From NCBI RefSeq assembly GCF_014205155.1, contig NZ_JACHMX010000001.1, forward strand, positions 3,720,001 through 3,784,000: a stretch of 64,000 bases of DNA, given 5' to 3'. This stretch comes from Amycolatopsis umgeniensis (lineage in GTDB: Bacteria > Actinomycetota > Actinomycetes > Mycobacteriales > Pseudonocardiaceae). Within the stretch, counting starts at the first letter, position 1, and every line of letters begins with the position of its first letter. The notes under the pieces were generated by a model that was not told the origin of the DNA, made no database searches, and saw nothing but the letters and a program-made list of their open reading frames with translations. Both the position numbers and the translations under genes were made by a program. Below are positions 51,635-59,572 of this stretch, one piece after another.

Positions 51635-52512
51635 CGCAAGGCGGGCTGCGGTGTCGCCGTCGGCTCGACGCGGACCCGCGAGCTCCTGCCGCGCAGCCAC
51701 GCGATGAGGCGGCAGACCAGGTAGATCACGAACGAGATCGTCGTGACGAACGCGCTCACCGGTTTCCCTGGCGCGAGCGAAAGGATGATCCCGCCGAGTG
51801 CCGCGATCTCCGCGAAGACGATCGACAGCACTGTCGCCTTCCACGGGCTCGCCGTGACCCGCGCGGCCGCCGCGGCCGGGGTCACCATGAGCGAGACCAC
51901 CAGCAGCGCGCCGACGATCTGCACGCCGAGCGCGCTCGAAATCCCGACCAGCACCGCGAAGATCAGCGACAGCAGCCGCACCGGCACCCCGCGCGCCGTC
52001 GCGACCGCGGGGTCGACCGTGGCGAACAGCAGCGGCCGGTAGATCACCGCGAGCACCACCAGGACGACGACCGACGCGCCGACGAGCAGGTTCAGGTTGG
52101 TCGAGTCGATGGTGATGATCTGCCCGACGAGGATGCCGAACTTGTTGGCGCTGCGGCCTTCGTAGAACGACAGCAGCAGGACGCCCATGCCGAGTCCGAA
52201 AGCGAGGATCACGCCGATCACGGAGTCGCGTTCGGACTCGCGGCCGCCGAGGATCCCGATCAGCAGGGCGGCGATGACCGCGCCCGCGAGGCCGCCGAGT
52301 TCGACGCCGACGCCGAGCAGCAGCGCGCCCGCCGCGCCGGTGAAGGCCAGCTCGGCGGTGCCGTGCACGGCGAACGACATCCGCCGCATGACCACCAGCG
52401 GGCCGAGTACGCCCGCCACCAGCCCGAGGACGGCGGCTGCGAGCAGCGCCGTCTGTACGAAGTCGAGGCCGAGGAGTTCGCCGGTCAGGGCGAAGTCGAA
52501 CATCTTGTCCAC
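51631..52512 (-). CDS. znuB: Zinc/manganese ABC transporter permease (ZnuB-like)
   Basis: A 293-residue integral membrane protein with eight or nine helices, of the ABC-3 metal permease family (MRRMSFAVHGTAELAFTGAAGALLLG, GVILAFGLGMGVLLLS, GVQIVGALLVVSLMVTPAAAAARV). It pairs with the ATPase encoded directly upstream and the metal-binding lipoprotein before that. GTG 52512 begins 4 bp after the ATPase stop. ATG 52503 is an alternative. Zinc is likelier than manganese from the ZnuA features, but this is not certain. Confidence 0.85.
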   Translation of the reverse strand: MDKMFDFALTGELLGLDFVQTALLAAAVLGLVAGVLGPLVVMRRMSFAVHGTAELAFTGAAGALLLGVGVELGGLAGAVIAALLIGILGGRESERDSVIGVILAFGLGMGVLLLSFYEGRSANKFGILVGQIITIDSTNLNLLVGASVVVLVVLAVIYRPLLFATVDPAVATARGVPVRLLSLIFAVLVGISSALGVQIVGALLVVSLMVTPAAAAARVTASPWKATVLSIVFAEIAALGGIILSLAPGKPVSAFVTTISFVIYLVCRLIAWLRGRSSRVRVEPTATPQPALR

Positions 52513-52516
52513 GGTG

Positions 52517-53350
52517 CTACGAAACCTGTTCGTCGATGTGGTGTGGTTCGTCCTCGCACAGCGAGCTCTGCGCCCCGGCGACGTGGATCTGCCCGCCGAC
52601 CTTGAGCACCTCGATCCGCGTGCCGTACAGCTCGGACAGCGTTTCCGAGTTCATCACCTCGTCCGGCTTGCCGACCCGGAACTGGCCGTTCACCAGATAC
52701 AGCACCCTGTCCACATAGGACAGGATCGGGTTGATCTCGTGGGTGACGAACAGGACGGCCGTGTCGGCGGAACGCCTCCGCTCGTCGATCAGCTCACTGA
52801 CCGCGCGCTGGTGGGCGAGGTCGAGGGAGAGCAGCGGCTCGTCGCACAGCAGGACCTCGGGGTCTCCGACCAGCGACTGCGCGACGCGGAGCCGCTGCTG
52901 CTCGCCACCGGAAAGCCGCCCCACCGGCTGTTTCGCGTACGCCTGGGCGCCGACGGACTCGATCGCCCGCGCCACCAGCTGACGCCGTTTCGCAATCCCG
53001 AAGAGCCCCGTCCCCCACCGGTGCCCGTCCAGGCCGAGGCCGACCAGATCGACCCCGCGCATCGTCAGGCCCTCGTCGAGGGCGCGCTGCTGCGGGATGT
53101 AGCCGATCCGCCGGTTCTGCCCGCCGGGGCGCCGCCCCGCGATCTCGACCGTGCCCTCGGGCAGTCCTTGCTGACCGAGCAGCACCTTGAGCAGGCTGCT
53201 CTTCCCGGAGCCGTTCGGCCCCAGGATCGCGAGGAACTCCCCGGGCTCGACGTCGAGGTCGAGCCCGGTCCAGAGGGTCCTGGTGCCGAACGCGAGGCTC
53301 GCCCCGCGGACACGGACCGCGGGACGCGCCTCGGCAGGTACGGAGGTCAC
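52517..53350 (-). CDS. znuC: Zinc/manganese ABC transporter ATP-binding protein (ZnuC-like)
   Basis: A 277-residue ABC ATPase: Walker A GPNGSGKSS near 47, Q-loop YIPQQRALDEG, signature LSGGEQQRLRVAQS, Walker B VLLCDEPLLSLD (the usual DEPTAGVD is altered) and switch His in FVTHEIN. The C-terminal tail is His-rich (DEPHHIDEQ), which could sense metal. GTG 53350 overlaps the lipoprotein stop by one base and has GGGAGC upstream. A longer reading to 53395 would overlap the upstream gene by 46 bp and is less likely. Confidence 0.88.
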   Translation of the reverse strand: MTSVPAEARPAVRVRGASLAFGTRTLWTGLDLDVEPGEFLAILGPNGSGKSSLLKVLLGQQGLPEGTVEIAGRRPGGQNRRIGYIPQQRALDEGLTMRGVDLVGLGLDGHRWGTGLFGIAKRRQLVARAIESVGAQAYAKQPVGRLSGGEQQRLRVAQSLVGDPEVLLCDEPLLSLDLAHQRAVSELIDERRRSADTAVLFVTHEINPILSYVDRVLYLVNGQFRVGKPDEVMNSETLSELYGTRIEVLKVGGQIHVAGAQSSLCEDEPHHIDEQVS

Positions 53351-54282
53351 TACTTCAGTGCTCCCGCCAGCGCGTCCACCGACTTGGTCATCCATGCAAT
53401 GTAGTCGGTCACACCCTGGGGAAGTGTTTCGGTGACATCGACGACCGCGATCCCGGCGCTCTTGGCGTCGCCGACGACCTGCTGGGTGACCGGGGTGGTG
53501 GTCTGCGCGTTGTTGACCAGCGCCTTCACCTGCTTGCCGGAGATCAGCTGCTTGACCTGGTTGAGCGCGGCGGCGGGCACGTCCTGCTCCGCCTCCACGG
53601 CCTCGGCGAAGGCGGGCGGAGTCGCGTCGGTGACCTTCGCGCTGTCGAGCAGGTAGTGCGCGACGGGCTCTGTCGCGACGACCTTGCCACCGGAAGCGCC
53701 CAGGCCGGAGACCTTCGTCAGCAGTTCCTGCGTCTTGCCCTTGAACGCGGTCGCGTTGGCGGTGAAGACGTCCTTCGACGCGGGCTGGATCTCGCCGAGC
53801 TTCGCGGCGACCTGGTCGGCGATCTTCTCGACGCCGGGCAGGCTGTACCAGACGTGCTCGTTCTCGTTGCCCGTCGCGGCGATGTCGACGGCGACCAGCT
53901 TCTGCGCGCCGGCGGCCTGATCGGCCAGCTTCGAGAAGAACTCGTCGTAGCCGCCGCCGTTGGACAGCGTCAGCTTCGCGTTCTTCGCGGCGATGGCGTC
54001 GCTCGCGGTGGTCTCGTAGGAGTGCGGGTCGGCCGAGGGGTCGTGGATGATCGAGGTGACCTCGACCTTGTCGCCGCCGACGGCGGTCACGACGCTGCCC
54101 CAGACGTCGGTCGAGGCGACGACCTTGATCTTCTCTCCGCCGCCGGGGTTCGCGGCGGACGCGTTCTGCGAACCGGAGCCCGTCGACGCCTTGTCACCGG
54201 ACGCGCAAGCCGTCGCGCCGAGCGCGAGGACGGCCAGGGCCGACACGGCCGCGAAAACACTCTTAGTACGGCGGGAATTCAT
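53350..54282 (-). CDS. znuA: Metal-binding lipoprotein of a zinc/manganese ABC transporter (ZnuA-like)
   Basis: A 310-residue cluster A-I solute-binding protein. The signal peptide ends at a lipobox-like ATAC (Cys near 26). Metal ligands are His in PSADPHSYET near 86, His in NENEHVWYSLPGV near 142, His in EPVAHYLLDSA near 208 and an acidic residue near the C terminus. The HVW-x-x-P block is common in zinc binders. A long His-rich loop is absent. A Zur-like sequence lies 51 bp upstream of the ATG. It heads a three-gene operon. Confidence 0.88.
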   Translation of the reverse strand: MNSRRTKSVFAAVSALAVLALGATACASGDKASTGSGSQNASAANPGGGEKIKVVASTDVWGSVVTAVGGDKVEVTSIIHDPSADPHSYETTASDAIAAKNAKLTLSNGGGYDEFFSKLADQAAGAQKLVAVDIAATGNENEHVWYSLPGVEKIADQVAAKLGEIQPASKDVFTANATAFKGKTQELLTKVSGLGASGGKVVATEPVAHYLLDSAKVTDATPPAFAEAVEAEQDVPAAALNQVKQLISGKQVKALVNNAQTTTPVTQQVVGDAKSAGIAVVDVTETLPQGVTDYIAWMTKSVDALAGALK

Positions 54283-54332
54283 TTACTGCACTCCTGCGGA
54301 TGCCCAGGCCAGGTGTCCCAGATGCCGGGTAA

Positions 54333-54347
54333 TGGAAACCGTTGTCA
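54333..54347. promoter_or_regulatory. Possible Zur box before the zinc transporter operon
   Basis: TGGAAACCGTTGTCA is a partial 7-1-7 dyad resembling actinobacterial Zur sites (TGxAAAxxxTTTxCA). It is placed correctly for control of the ZnuA-like gene. Judged by eye only. Confidence 0.35.
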
Positions 54348-54464
54348 GATTCAACTGTACCCCATCCGGCTGACGGCACCCTCTGTCCAGGTACGAGCTG
54401 TACCCAGGGTCACTCTGAATCGAGACCTGCCACACGTCGGGTGATGCTTCTGCAAAACGTTCTG

Positions 54465-54477
54465 AACCGTTACGGTT
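54465..54477. promoter_or_regulatory. LacI-type operator AACCGTTACGGTT overlapping a -10 hexamer
   Basis: A perfect 13-bp palindrome contains TACGGT (54471-54476), which ends six bases before ATG 54483. The LacI-family product probably represses its own leaderless promoter here. Confidence 0.55.
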
Positions 54478-54482
54478 TGCGG

Positions 54483-55583
54483 ATGGGCCGTCCTATCCGC
54501 ACCAGGAGGCAGGCGACACTGGCGTCGTTGGCCGCAGAGCTCGGTGTGTCGAGGACCACCGTCTCCAACGCCTACAACCGACCCGACCAGCTGTCCCCTG
54601 AGCTGCGCCGCCGTGTCCTCGAGACCGCGCGCCGCCTCGGCTACCCGGGCCCGGACCCGGTGGCCCGTTCACTGCGGACGCGCAAGGCGGGTGCTGTCGG
54701 TCTTTTACTCACCGAGAACCTCTCCTACGCCTTCCGCGATCCCGCCGCCGTCGGCGTGCTCGAAGGGCTCGCGCTGGCGTGCGAAGACGCGGGCGTCGGC
54801 CTGCACCTGGTCCCGGCCAGCCCCGGCCGTGAGGATGTCGCCGCCGTGCACCGCGCCGGTGTCGACGGCTTCGTCGTCTATTCGGTCCCCGACGACGACC
54901 CGCATCTGGGCGCCGTACTGGAGCGCCCGGTGCCGACGGTGATCGTCGATCAGCCGCGTGTGGACGGTGTCGACAGGGTCGGCCCGGACGACGCGGCCGC
55001 GGTGACCGCGATGGCCGCGCACCTCATCTCTCTCGGCCACCGGCAGATCGGCGTGCTGTGCATGCGGCTGGCCCGCGAGCGCAACGACGACTTCGTCTCC
55101 ATCCAGCGGCAGAGCGCCGCGCATTTCCACGTCCAGCGGATCCGGCTGGAGGCGCTGGCCGCCGCGTTCTCCGCGGCCGGTGTCGACTGGGCGACGGTGC
55201 CCGTTGTCGAACGTTTCGACCACACCGTGGACGACGGCGCGTCGGCCGCGCGACAGCTTCTCGACGCGTACCCGCAGGTCACCGCCGTGATCTGCACTTC
55301 GGACATCCTCGCGCTCGGCGCGCTGGCCGAAGCGGAACGCCGTGGGCTGCGCGTTCCGCAGGATCTGACGGTCACCGGTTTCGACGGCATCACCGAGGCC
55401 GAGCGATCCGGGCTCACCACGGTCCACCAGCCGGTCCTGGAGAAGGGCAAGGCGGCGGGCAAGCTGCTGCTCAGCTCGGCCGACCGGGTCGGACCGAAGG
55501 TGATCACCCTGCAGACCGAATTGCGGGTCGGCCGCACGTCCGCGCCGCCACGAACGGCCGAAGAACGCTGGTTCGGGCCGTGA
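54483..55583 (+). CDS. LacI-family transcriptional regulator
   Basis: A 366-residue LacI/GalR regulator with an N-terminal helix-turn-helix and hinge (ATLASLAAELGVSRTTVSNAYNRPDQLSPELRRRVLETARRLGY) and a periplasmic-binding-protein-like effector domain (VGLLLTENLSYAF, VDGFVVYSVPDDDP, AVICTSDILALGALAEAERRGLRVPQDLTVTGFDGI). The effector is probably a sugar or nucleoside, unknown here. ATG 54483 follows a TACGGT hexamer by six bases and has no Shine-Dalgarno. It is divergent from the zinc transporter operon but probably does not control it. Confidence 0.88.
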   Translation: MGRPIRTRRQATLASLAAELGVSRTTVSNAYNRPDQLSPELRRRVLETARRLGYPGPDPVARSLRTRKAGAVGLLLTENLSYAFRDPAAVGVLEGLALACEDAGVGLHLVPASPGREDVAAVHRAGVDGFVVYSVPDDDPHLGAVLERPVPTVIVDQPRVDGVDRVGPDDAAAVTAMAAHLISLGHRQIGVLCMRLARERNDDFVSIQRQSAAHFHVQRIRLEALAAAFSAAGVDWATVPVVERFDHTVDDGASAARQLLDAYPQVTAVICTSDILALGALAEAERRGLRVPQDLTVTGFDGITEAERSGLTTVHQPVLEKGKAAGKLLLSSADRVGPKVITLQTELRVGRTSAPPRTAEERWFGP

Positions 55584-55634
55584 TGTAGCCCGTAAAGCGT
55601 TGCTCTCACCGAACGTGTCCGTTCAAATGGTCAC

Positions 55635-56126
55635 GTGACCTCCATCGACGTACTTCTCAAGCGAAACCAGGAGCTGGGCGACGTCACTCCTGGTGACCGT
55701 TCGTCCCCGAGGCCATCACTCCAGGTGGCGGTCCTGACCTGCATGGACGCCCGTATCCGGGTGTTCGAGATCTTCGGGCTGCTCCAGGGCGAATCCCACG
55801 TCCTGCGCAACGCCGGCGGCGTCGTCACCGACGACATGATCCGCTCGCTCGCGCTGAGCCAGCGGAAACTGGGCACACGCGAGGTGCTGATCGTCCAGCA
55901 CACCGAATGCGGCCTGTCCATGGTCACCGAAGACGACTTCAAGGACGAGCTCGAGGAGAGCACCGGACTGCGCCCGACCTGGGCCGTCGAGGCGTTCCGC
56001 GAGGTCGAGGACAGCGTGCGCCGCTCGGTGCAGCGCGTCCGGCGCAGCGACTTCCTCCCGCACCGGGAAAACGTCCGCGGGTTCGTCTACGACGTCAAAA
56101 CGGGTCGCCTCAGCGAGGTCGCGTAG
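55635..56126 (+). CDS. Beta-class carbonic anhydrase
   Basis: A 163-residue beta-carbonic anhydrase. Zinc ligands are visible as Cys in LTCMDARIRV near 34 (with the Asp-Arg dyad) and His-x2-Cys in VQHTECGLSM near 88-91. GLLQGESHVLRNAGGVVTDD is the usual second block. It interconverts carbon dioxide and bicarbonate in the cytoplasm. In mycobacteria a carbonic anhydrase gene (canB) also neighbours mutY, as here. GTG 55635 is taken; no good ribosome site is visible. Confidence 0.92.
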   Translation: MTSIDVLLKRNQELGDVTPGDRSSPRPSLQVAVLTCMDARIRVFEIFGLLQGESHVLRNAGGVVTDDMIRSLALSQRKLGTREVLIVQHTECGLSMVTEDDFKDELEESTGLRPTWAVEAFREVEDSVRRSVQRVRRSDFLPHRENVRGFVYDVKTGRLSEVA

Positions 56127-56132
56127 ACCTCC

Positions 56133-56138
56133 TAAGCT
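56133..56138 (+). promoter_or_regulatory. -10-like hexamer for leaderless mutY
   Basis: TAAGCT ends six bases before GTG 56145, with no Shine-Dalgarno. Confidence 0.45.
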
Positions 56139-56144
56139 GGCCCC

Positions 56145-57020
56145 GTGGGCGTCGACGCGGATGTGCTGATCGAGTGGTTCGGCGAAGTGGGGCGCGATCT
56201 GCCCTGGCGTGAGCCGGAATGCACCGCCTGGGGTGTGCTCGTCAGCGAGATCATGTTGCAGCAGACGCCGGTCGCGCGCGTCCAGCCGATCTGGCTCGAG
56301 TGGATGGAGCGCTGGCCGGTGCCTTCGGCGCTGGCGGCGTCTTCGCAGGGCGAAGTCGTGCGCGCCTGGGGCAAGCTCGGCTATCCGCGACGCGCGTTGC
56401 GGTTGCACGCGGCGGCGGCCGTCATCGCCGCCGAACACGGCGACGTCGTTCCGTCCGATGTGGACACTTTGCTCGCCTTGCCCGGTATCGGCGCGTACAC
56501 CGCGCGCGCGGTCGCGGCCTTCGCCTACGGCAAGCGGGCTCCGGTGGTGGACACGAACGTCCGGCGCGTGGTGGCCAGGGCGGTGCACGGCGCGGGTGAC
56601 GCCGGACCGCCGTCGAACACCCGCGACATGGCCGACGTCGAGGTGTTGCTGCCGAAGGAAGACGCGCCCGCCGCGAAACTCTCGGCGGCGCTGATGGAAC
56701 TCGGCGCGCTCGTCTGCACGGCTCGCTCGCCGCGCTGCGCGGACTGCCCGATCTACGACGAGTGCGCCTGGCAGCACGCGGGCAAACCCGCCTACGCCGG
56801 GCCCGCGAAGCAGGTCCAGAAGTTCGCCGGGACCGATCGCCAGGTACGGGGCCTGTTGCTCGATGTCCTGCGCGGTACCGAAGGCCCGGTCGAGAAGGCG
56901 AGGCTCGATCTCGTCTGGGACGAATCCGGGCAGCGCGACCGCTGCCTCGACTCCCTGCTGGTCGACGGCCTGCTCGAACAGACCGGCGACGGCCTGTTCG
57001 CACTCCCCGGCGAACACTAA
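56145..57020 (+). CDS. mutY: A/G-specific adenine glycosylase MutY
   Basis: A 291-residue base-excision repair enzyme that removes adenine paired with 8-oxoguanine. It shows the catalytic Glu in SEIMLQQTPV near 35, the helix-hairpin-helix LPGIGAYTARAVAAFAYG, catalytic Asp in VVDTNVRRV near 138 and the iron-sulfur cluster C-x6-C-x2-C-x5-C (VCTARSPRCADCPIYDEC). The C-terminal 8-oxoG recognition part is short, as in other actinobacteria. GTG 56145 follows TAAGCT by six bases. Confidence 0.95.
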   Translation: MGVDADVLIEWFGEVGRDLPWREPECTAWGVLVSEIMLQQTPVARVQPIWLEWMERWPVPSALAASSQGEVVRAWGKLGYPRRALRLHAAAAVIAAEHGDVVPSDVDTLLALPGIGAYTARAVAAFAYGKRAPVVDTNVRRVVARAVHGAGDAGPPSNTRDMADVEVLLPKEDAPAAKLSAALMELGALVCTARSPRCADCPIYDECAWQHAGKPAYAGPAKQVQKFAGTDRQVRGLLLDVLRGTEGPVEKARLDLVWDESGQRDRCLDSLLVDGLLEQTGDGLFALPGEH

Positions 57021-57108
57021 CGCATTACGACAAAAGTTGGTCAATGGTTGTCATCGACGCGATGGCGGGTTAGTTTTCCGGCCAACGCGCATGATGGGAG
57101 CTACGCCC

Positions 57109-58074
57109 GTGGCCGACTTCGACCGACGTACCGCGCTCAAGGGCGGCCTGACGGTAAGTGCCGTCGGGCTACTGGGGACGACAACGTTTTCCGCCGCCGC
57201 CGTCGCGGCACCTGGGGCATCAGAACCGAAGATCCACGACACGGCGGCCTGGGGTGCCCGGCCGCCGAACGGGGCGATCGAGGTGCAGAACCACAAACCG
57301 ACGTACATCGTCGTGCACCACACCGTCGATCCCGGAAACGTCACCGACTACACGCTCGAACACGCCTACTGGGCGTCGCGTTCGATCCAGAACTTCCATA
57401 TGGACACCCGCGGCTGGGTGGACAGCGGCCAGCAGTTCACGAACAGCCGCGGCGGGCATATCACCGAGGGAAGGCATCGCAGCCTGGAGATCCTGCGCGG
57501 CGGGACCCAGCACGTGCTCGGCGCGAACGTGGGCAACAACAACAGCACCTGCATCGGGATCGAGAACGAGGGTCTCTACAGCAAGGAAGACGTCACACCG
57601 GCGCTCTGGGACTCGCTGGTGAAGATGGTCGCGTACATCGCTTCGCAGTACGGGATCTCGCCGGAGTTCATCAAGGGGCACCGGGACTTCAACTCGACCG
57701 AGTGCCCGGGAACCGTGCTGTACGACAGGCTTCCCGAACTGCGCACCGCTGTCGGGAGCCTGCTGGGCTCGGCCTCGCCGAAGGCGGATCTGCCCGAGTG
57801 GCCGCTGCTCAAGCCGGGTGACACCGGACCACGAGTGCGGACGGCCCAGGAACTCCTTCGGGCACGCGGTTTCGCCGTCCCCGTCGACGGCCTCTTCGGA
57901 CAGTCCACAAAGGACGCGGTCACCGCGCTGGCGGCGAGGAACGGGCTGGAGCGCGACCTGTGCGGCGCGACAGCGGCGACCGACGAGGCCGGGTTCCTCG
58001 GCTCCGACGTCTGGCCGCTCATCATGCGTCCAGGCACCGATACGCGGGCGCTGAAAGCACAACTCGCCGGCTGA
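57109..58074 (+). CDS. Tat-exported N-acetylmuramoyl-L-alanine amidase (PGRP fold) with peptidoglycan-binding domain
   Basis: A 321-residue protein. The N terminus has a Tat-type signal (DRRTALKGGLTVSAVGLLG). Residues 55-200 are an amidase_2/PGRP domain with zinc ligands in YIVVHHTVDP and HRDFNSTECPG (His and Cys) and the GIENEG block. Residues 245-315 are a PG_binding_1 repeat (LKPGDTGPRVRTAQELLRARGFAVPVDGLFG). It should cleave the amide between muramic acid and L-Ala in the wall. GTG 57109 has GGGAGC eight bases upstream. ATG 57091 would add six residues. Its end overlaps the convergent MFS gene by 53 bp. Confidence 0.9.
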   Translation: MADFDRRTALKGGLTVSAVGLLGTTTFSAAAVAAPGASEPKIHDTAAWGARPPNGAIEVQNHKPTYIVVHHTVDPGNVTDYTLEHAYWASRSIQNFHMDTRGWVDSGQQFTNSRGGHITEGRHRSLEILRGGTQHVLGANVGNNNSTCIGIENEGLYSKEDVTPALWDSLVKMVAYIASQYGISPEFIKGHRDFNSTECPGTVLYDRLPELRTAVGSLLGSASPKADLPEWPLLKPGDTGPRVRTAQELLRARGFAVPVDGLFGQSTKDAVTALAARNGLERDLCGATAATDEAGFLGSDVWPLIMRPGTDTRALKAQLAG

Positions 58075-59173
58075 ACGTCAGCGGCACGAGGATCACGAAG
58101 GCGGCGACCCAAGGGAGCGAAGACGTTCCCGACGGCAGCAACAGGCCGCCGATGAGCGCGCCCCCGGCGACGGCGCCGTTCCAGGCCGCGATGGTGAGCG
58201 ACTGGGCGGCGTCGGCCGTGGGGCCCGCGATCAGCGCGGTGACGGCCTGGAACGCGGTGGGCGCGCCGCCGAACGCCAGGCCCCACAACGCGGCGGCGGT
58301 CAGCACCAGGCCGTGGACGCCGTCGCCGATCTCCAGCAGGACGATGGCCGCGGCCGTCACCCCGGTGCAGAACATCAGCACGGCACGCGGATGACGGTCG
58401 AGCGCGGCACCCACGACGACCAGCCCGCCGACGGTCGCGCAGCCGAACACCAGCAGGACCACGCCCAGCATCCGCGCCACGTCCAGCCCCGCGAGCACCG
58501 GGCCGATGTAGGTGTAGGCCACGTTGTGTCCCAAGGAGAACAGCGCCACCGTCGCGAGTACGGGGCGCATCCCGGGCAGCCGGAACGCGGCCAGCGGCCG
58601 GGTGGACGCCGCCGGATCCGCGGGGACGGCGGGCACCACGGCGATCACCCACGCCAGCAGCGGCACGGTGATCAGCGCCATCGCGGCGAAGGCCCAGCGC
58701 CAGTCGGCCAGTTCGCCGAGCGCGGTACCGGCGGGAACGCCGAGGGCGAACCCGATCGGCGTGCCCGACATGGCCACGGCCAGCGCTCGCCCGGTGAGCC
58801 CCGGTGGGGCGAGGCGCATCGCGTAACCGGCGACGAGGGACCACATCACCCCGGTCAGCGCCCCGGAAACGACCCTCGCGGCGAGGATCAGCGGGTACGA
58901 CGAGGACACCGCGATCAGCAGATTGGTGAGCAGGAATCCGGCGATCAGCACCAGGAGCAACCGTTTGCGCGGGACCCGGAGTGTCGCGCCGGTGAGCGGG
59001 ATGGCGGTGAGCGCGGTGGTGATCGCGTAGACCGTCACCAGCTGGCCGGTGGCCGACGGGGAGACCCCCAGCTCCGCGGACATGCCCAGCAGCAGCCCGG
59101 CGGGCAGCACTTCGGTGAGGCAGCCGAGGAAGACGGTCGTCGTCAGCGCGAGCAGCGCCGGGAGGGGCAGCAT
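58022..59173 (-). CDS. MFS transporter, drug/sugar efflux (AraJ-like)
   Basis: A 383-residue, 12-helix MFS protein of the DHA1/AraJ type: FLGCLTEVLPAGLLLGMS in the first helix, RVPRKRLLLVLIAGFLLTNLL, VSGALTGVMWSLVAGYAMRLAP and GTPIGFALGVPAGTALGELADWRWAF. Such carriers export drugs, sugars or amino acids. ATG 59173 is preceded by GAGAGAT. Its 3' end overlaps the convergent amidase gene by 53 bp, so the last 17 residues are coded antisense to the amidase C terminus. Substrate is unknown. Confidence 0.85.
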   Translation of the reverse strand: MLPLPALLALTTTVFLGCLTEVLPAGLLLGMSAELGVSPSATGQLVTVYAITTALTAIPLTGATLRVPRKRLLLVLIAGFLLTNLLIAVSSSYPLILAARVVSGALTGVMWSLVAGYAMRLAPPGLTGRALAVAMSGTPIGFALGVPAGTALGELADWRWAFAAMALITVPLLAWVIAVVPAVPADPAASTRPLAAFRLPGMRPVLATVALFSLGHNVAYTYIGPVLAGLDVARMLGVVLLVFGCATVGGLVVVGAALDRHPRAVLMFCTGVTAAAIVLLEIGDGVHGLVLTAAALWGLAFGGAPTAFQAVTALIAGPTADAAQSLTIAAWNGAVAGGALIGGLLLPSGTSSLPWVAAFVILVPLTFSRRVVLSAPAYRCLDA

Positions 59174-59572
59174 GCGTCGACGATCTCTCGCGGCCGCGGC
59201 GCGGGATAGTCCCTGGCGGGTATGCCGTGGCGTTATCGGCCTTCGCCCTCCAGCCGCCCTGTGTGACCGACGGCGGCGATGCGTGCCGACCGGGTTCGAG
59301 CCTGACGTCGCGAAAGCCACTTTCGCGACGCCAGATGTCCCGAAAGTGGCTTTCGCGACACCGCCCCCGCGCGCGCTCAGGGGGCGAACGCTGCCTGGGC
59401 GTATCCCATGTGGACAGTCAGGGCGGTCGGATCTCGTCGGCCGCCCCCACCCGAAAGAACCAGGCGGCAGGCCGGGGATAACCCCGCGGCATGACCGGCT
59501 GACAGTGCCGCGCGCGGCGCGGGCGCACGCACGATGACCGGGCATCCTCCCCCGTAGAGAGAAGGCTCGTTC
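59174..59572. other. 399-bp gene-free divergent promoter region
   Basis: Between the starts of the MFS and M1-like genes. It contains the long nested hairpin at 59307-59359. No gene is visible. The hairpin lies in a promoter region, not between convergent stops. Confidence 0.7.
59307..59359. repeat. Nested palindrome, GAAAGCCACTTTC type, 7-nt loop
   Basis: Arms 59307-59329 and 59337-59359 (23 bp, one mismatch) enclose loop GCCAGAT. Near-identical to 14048-14102. Confidence 0.8.
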
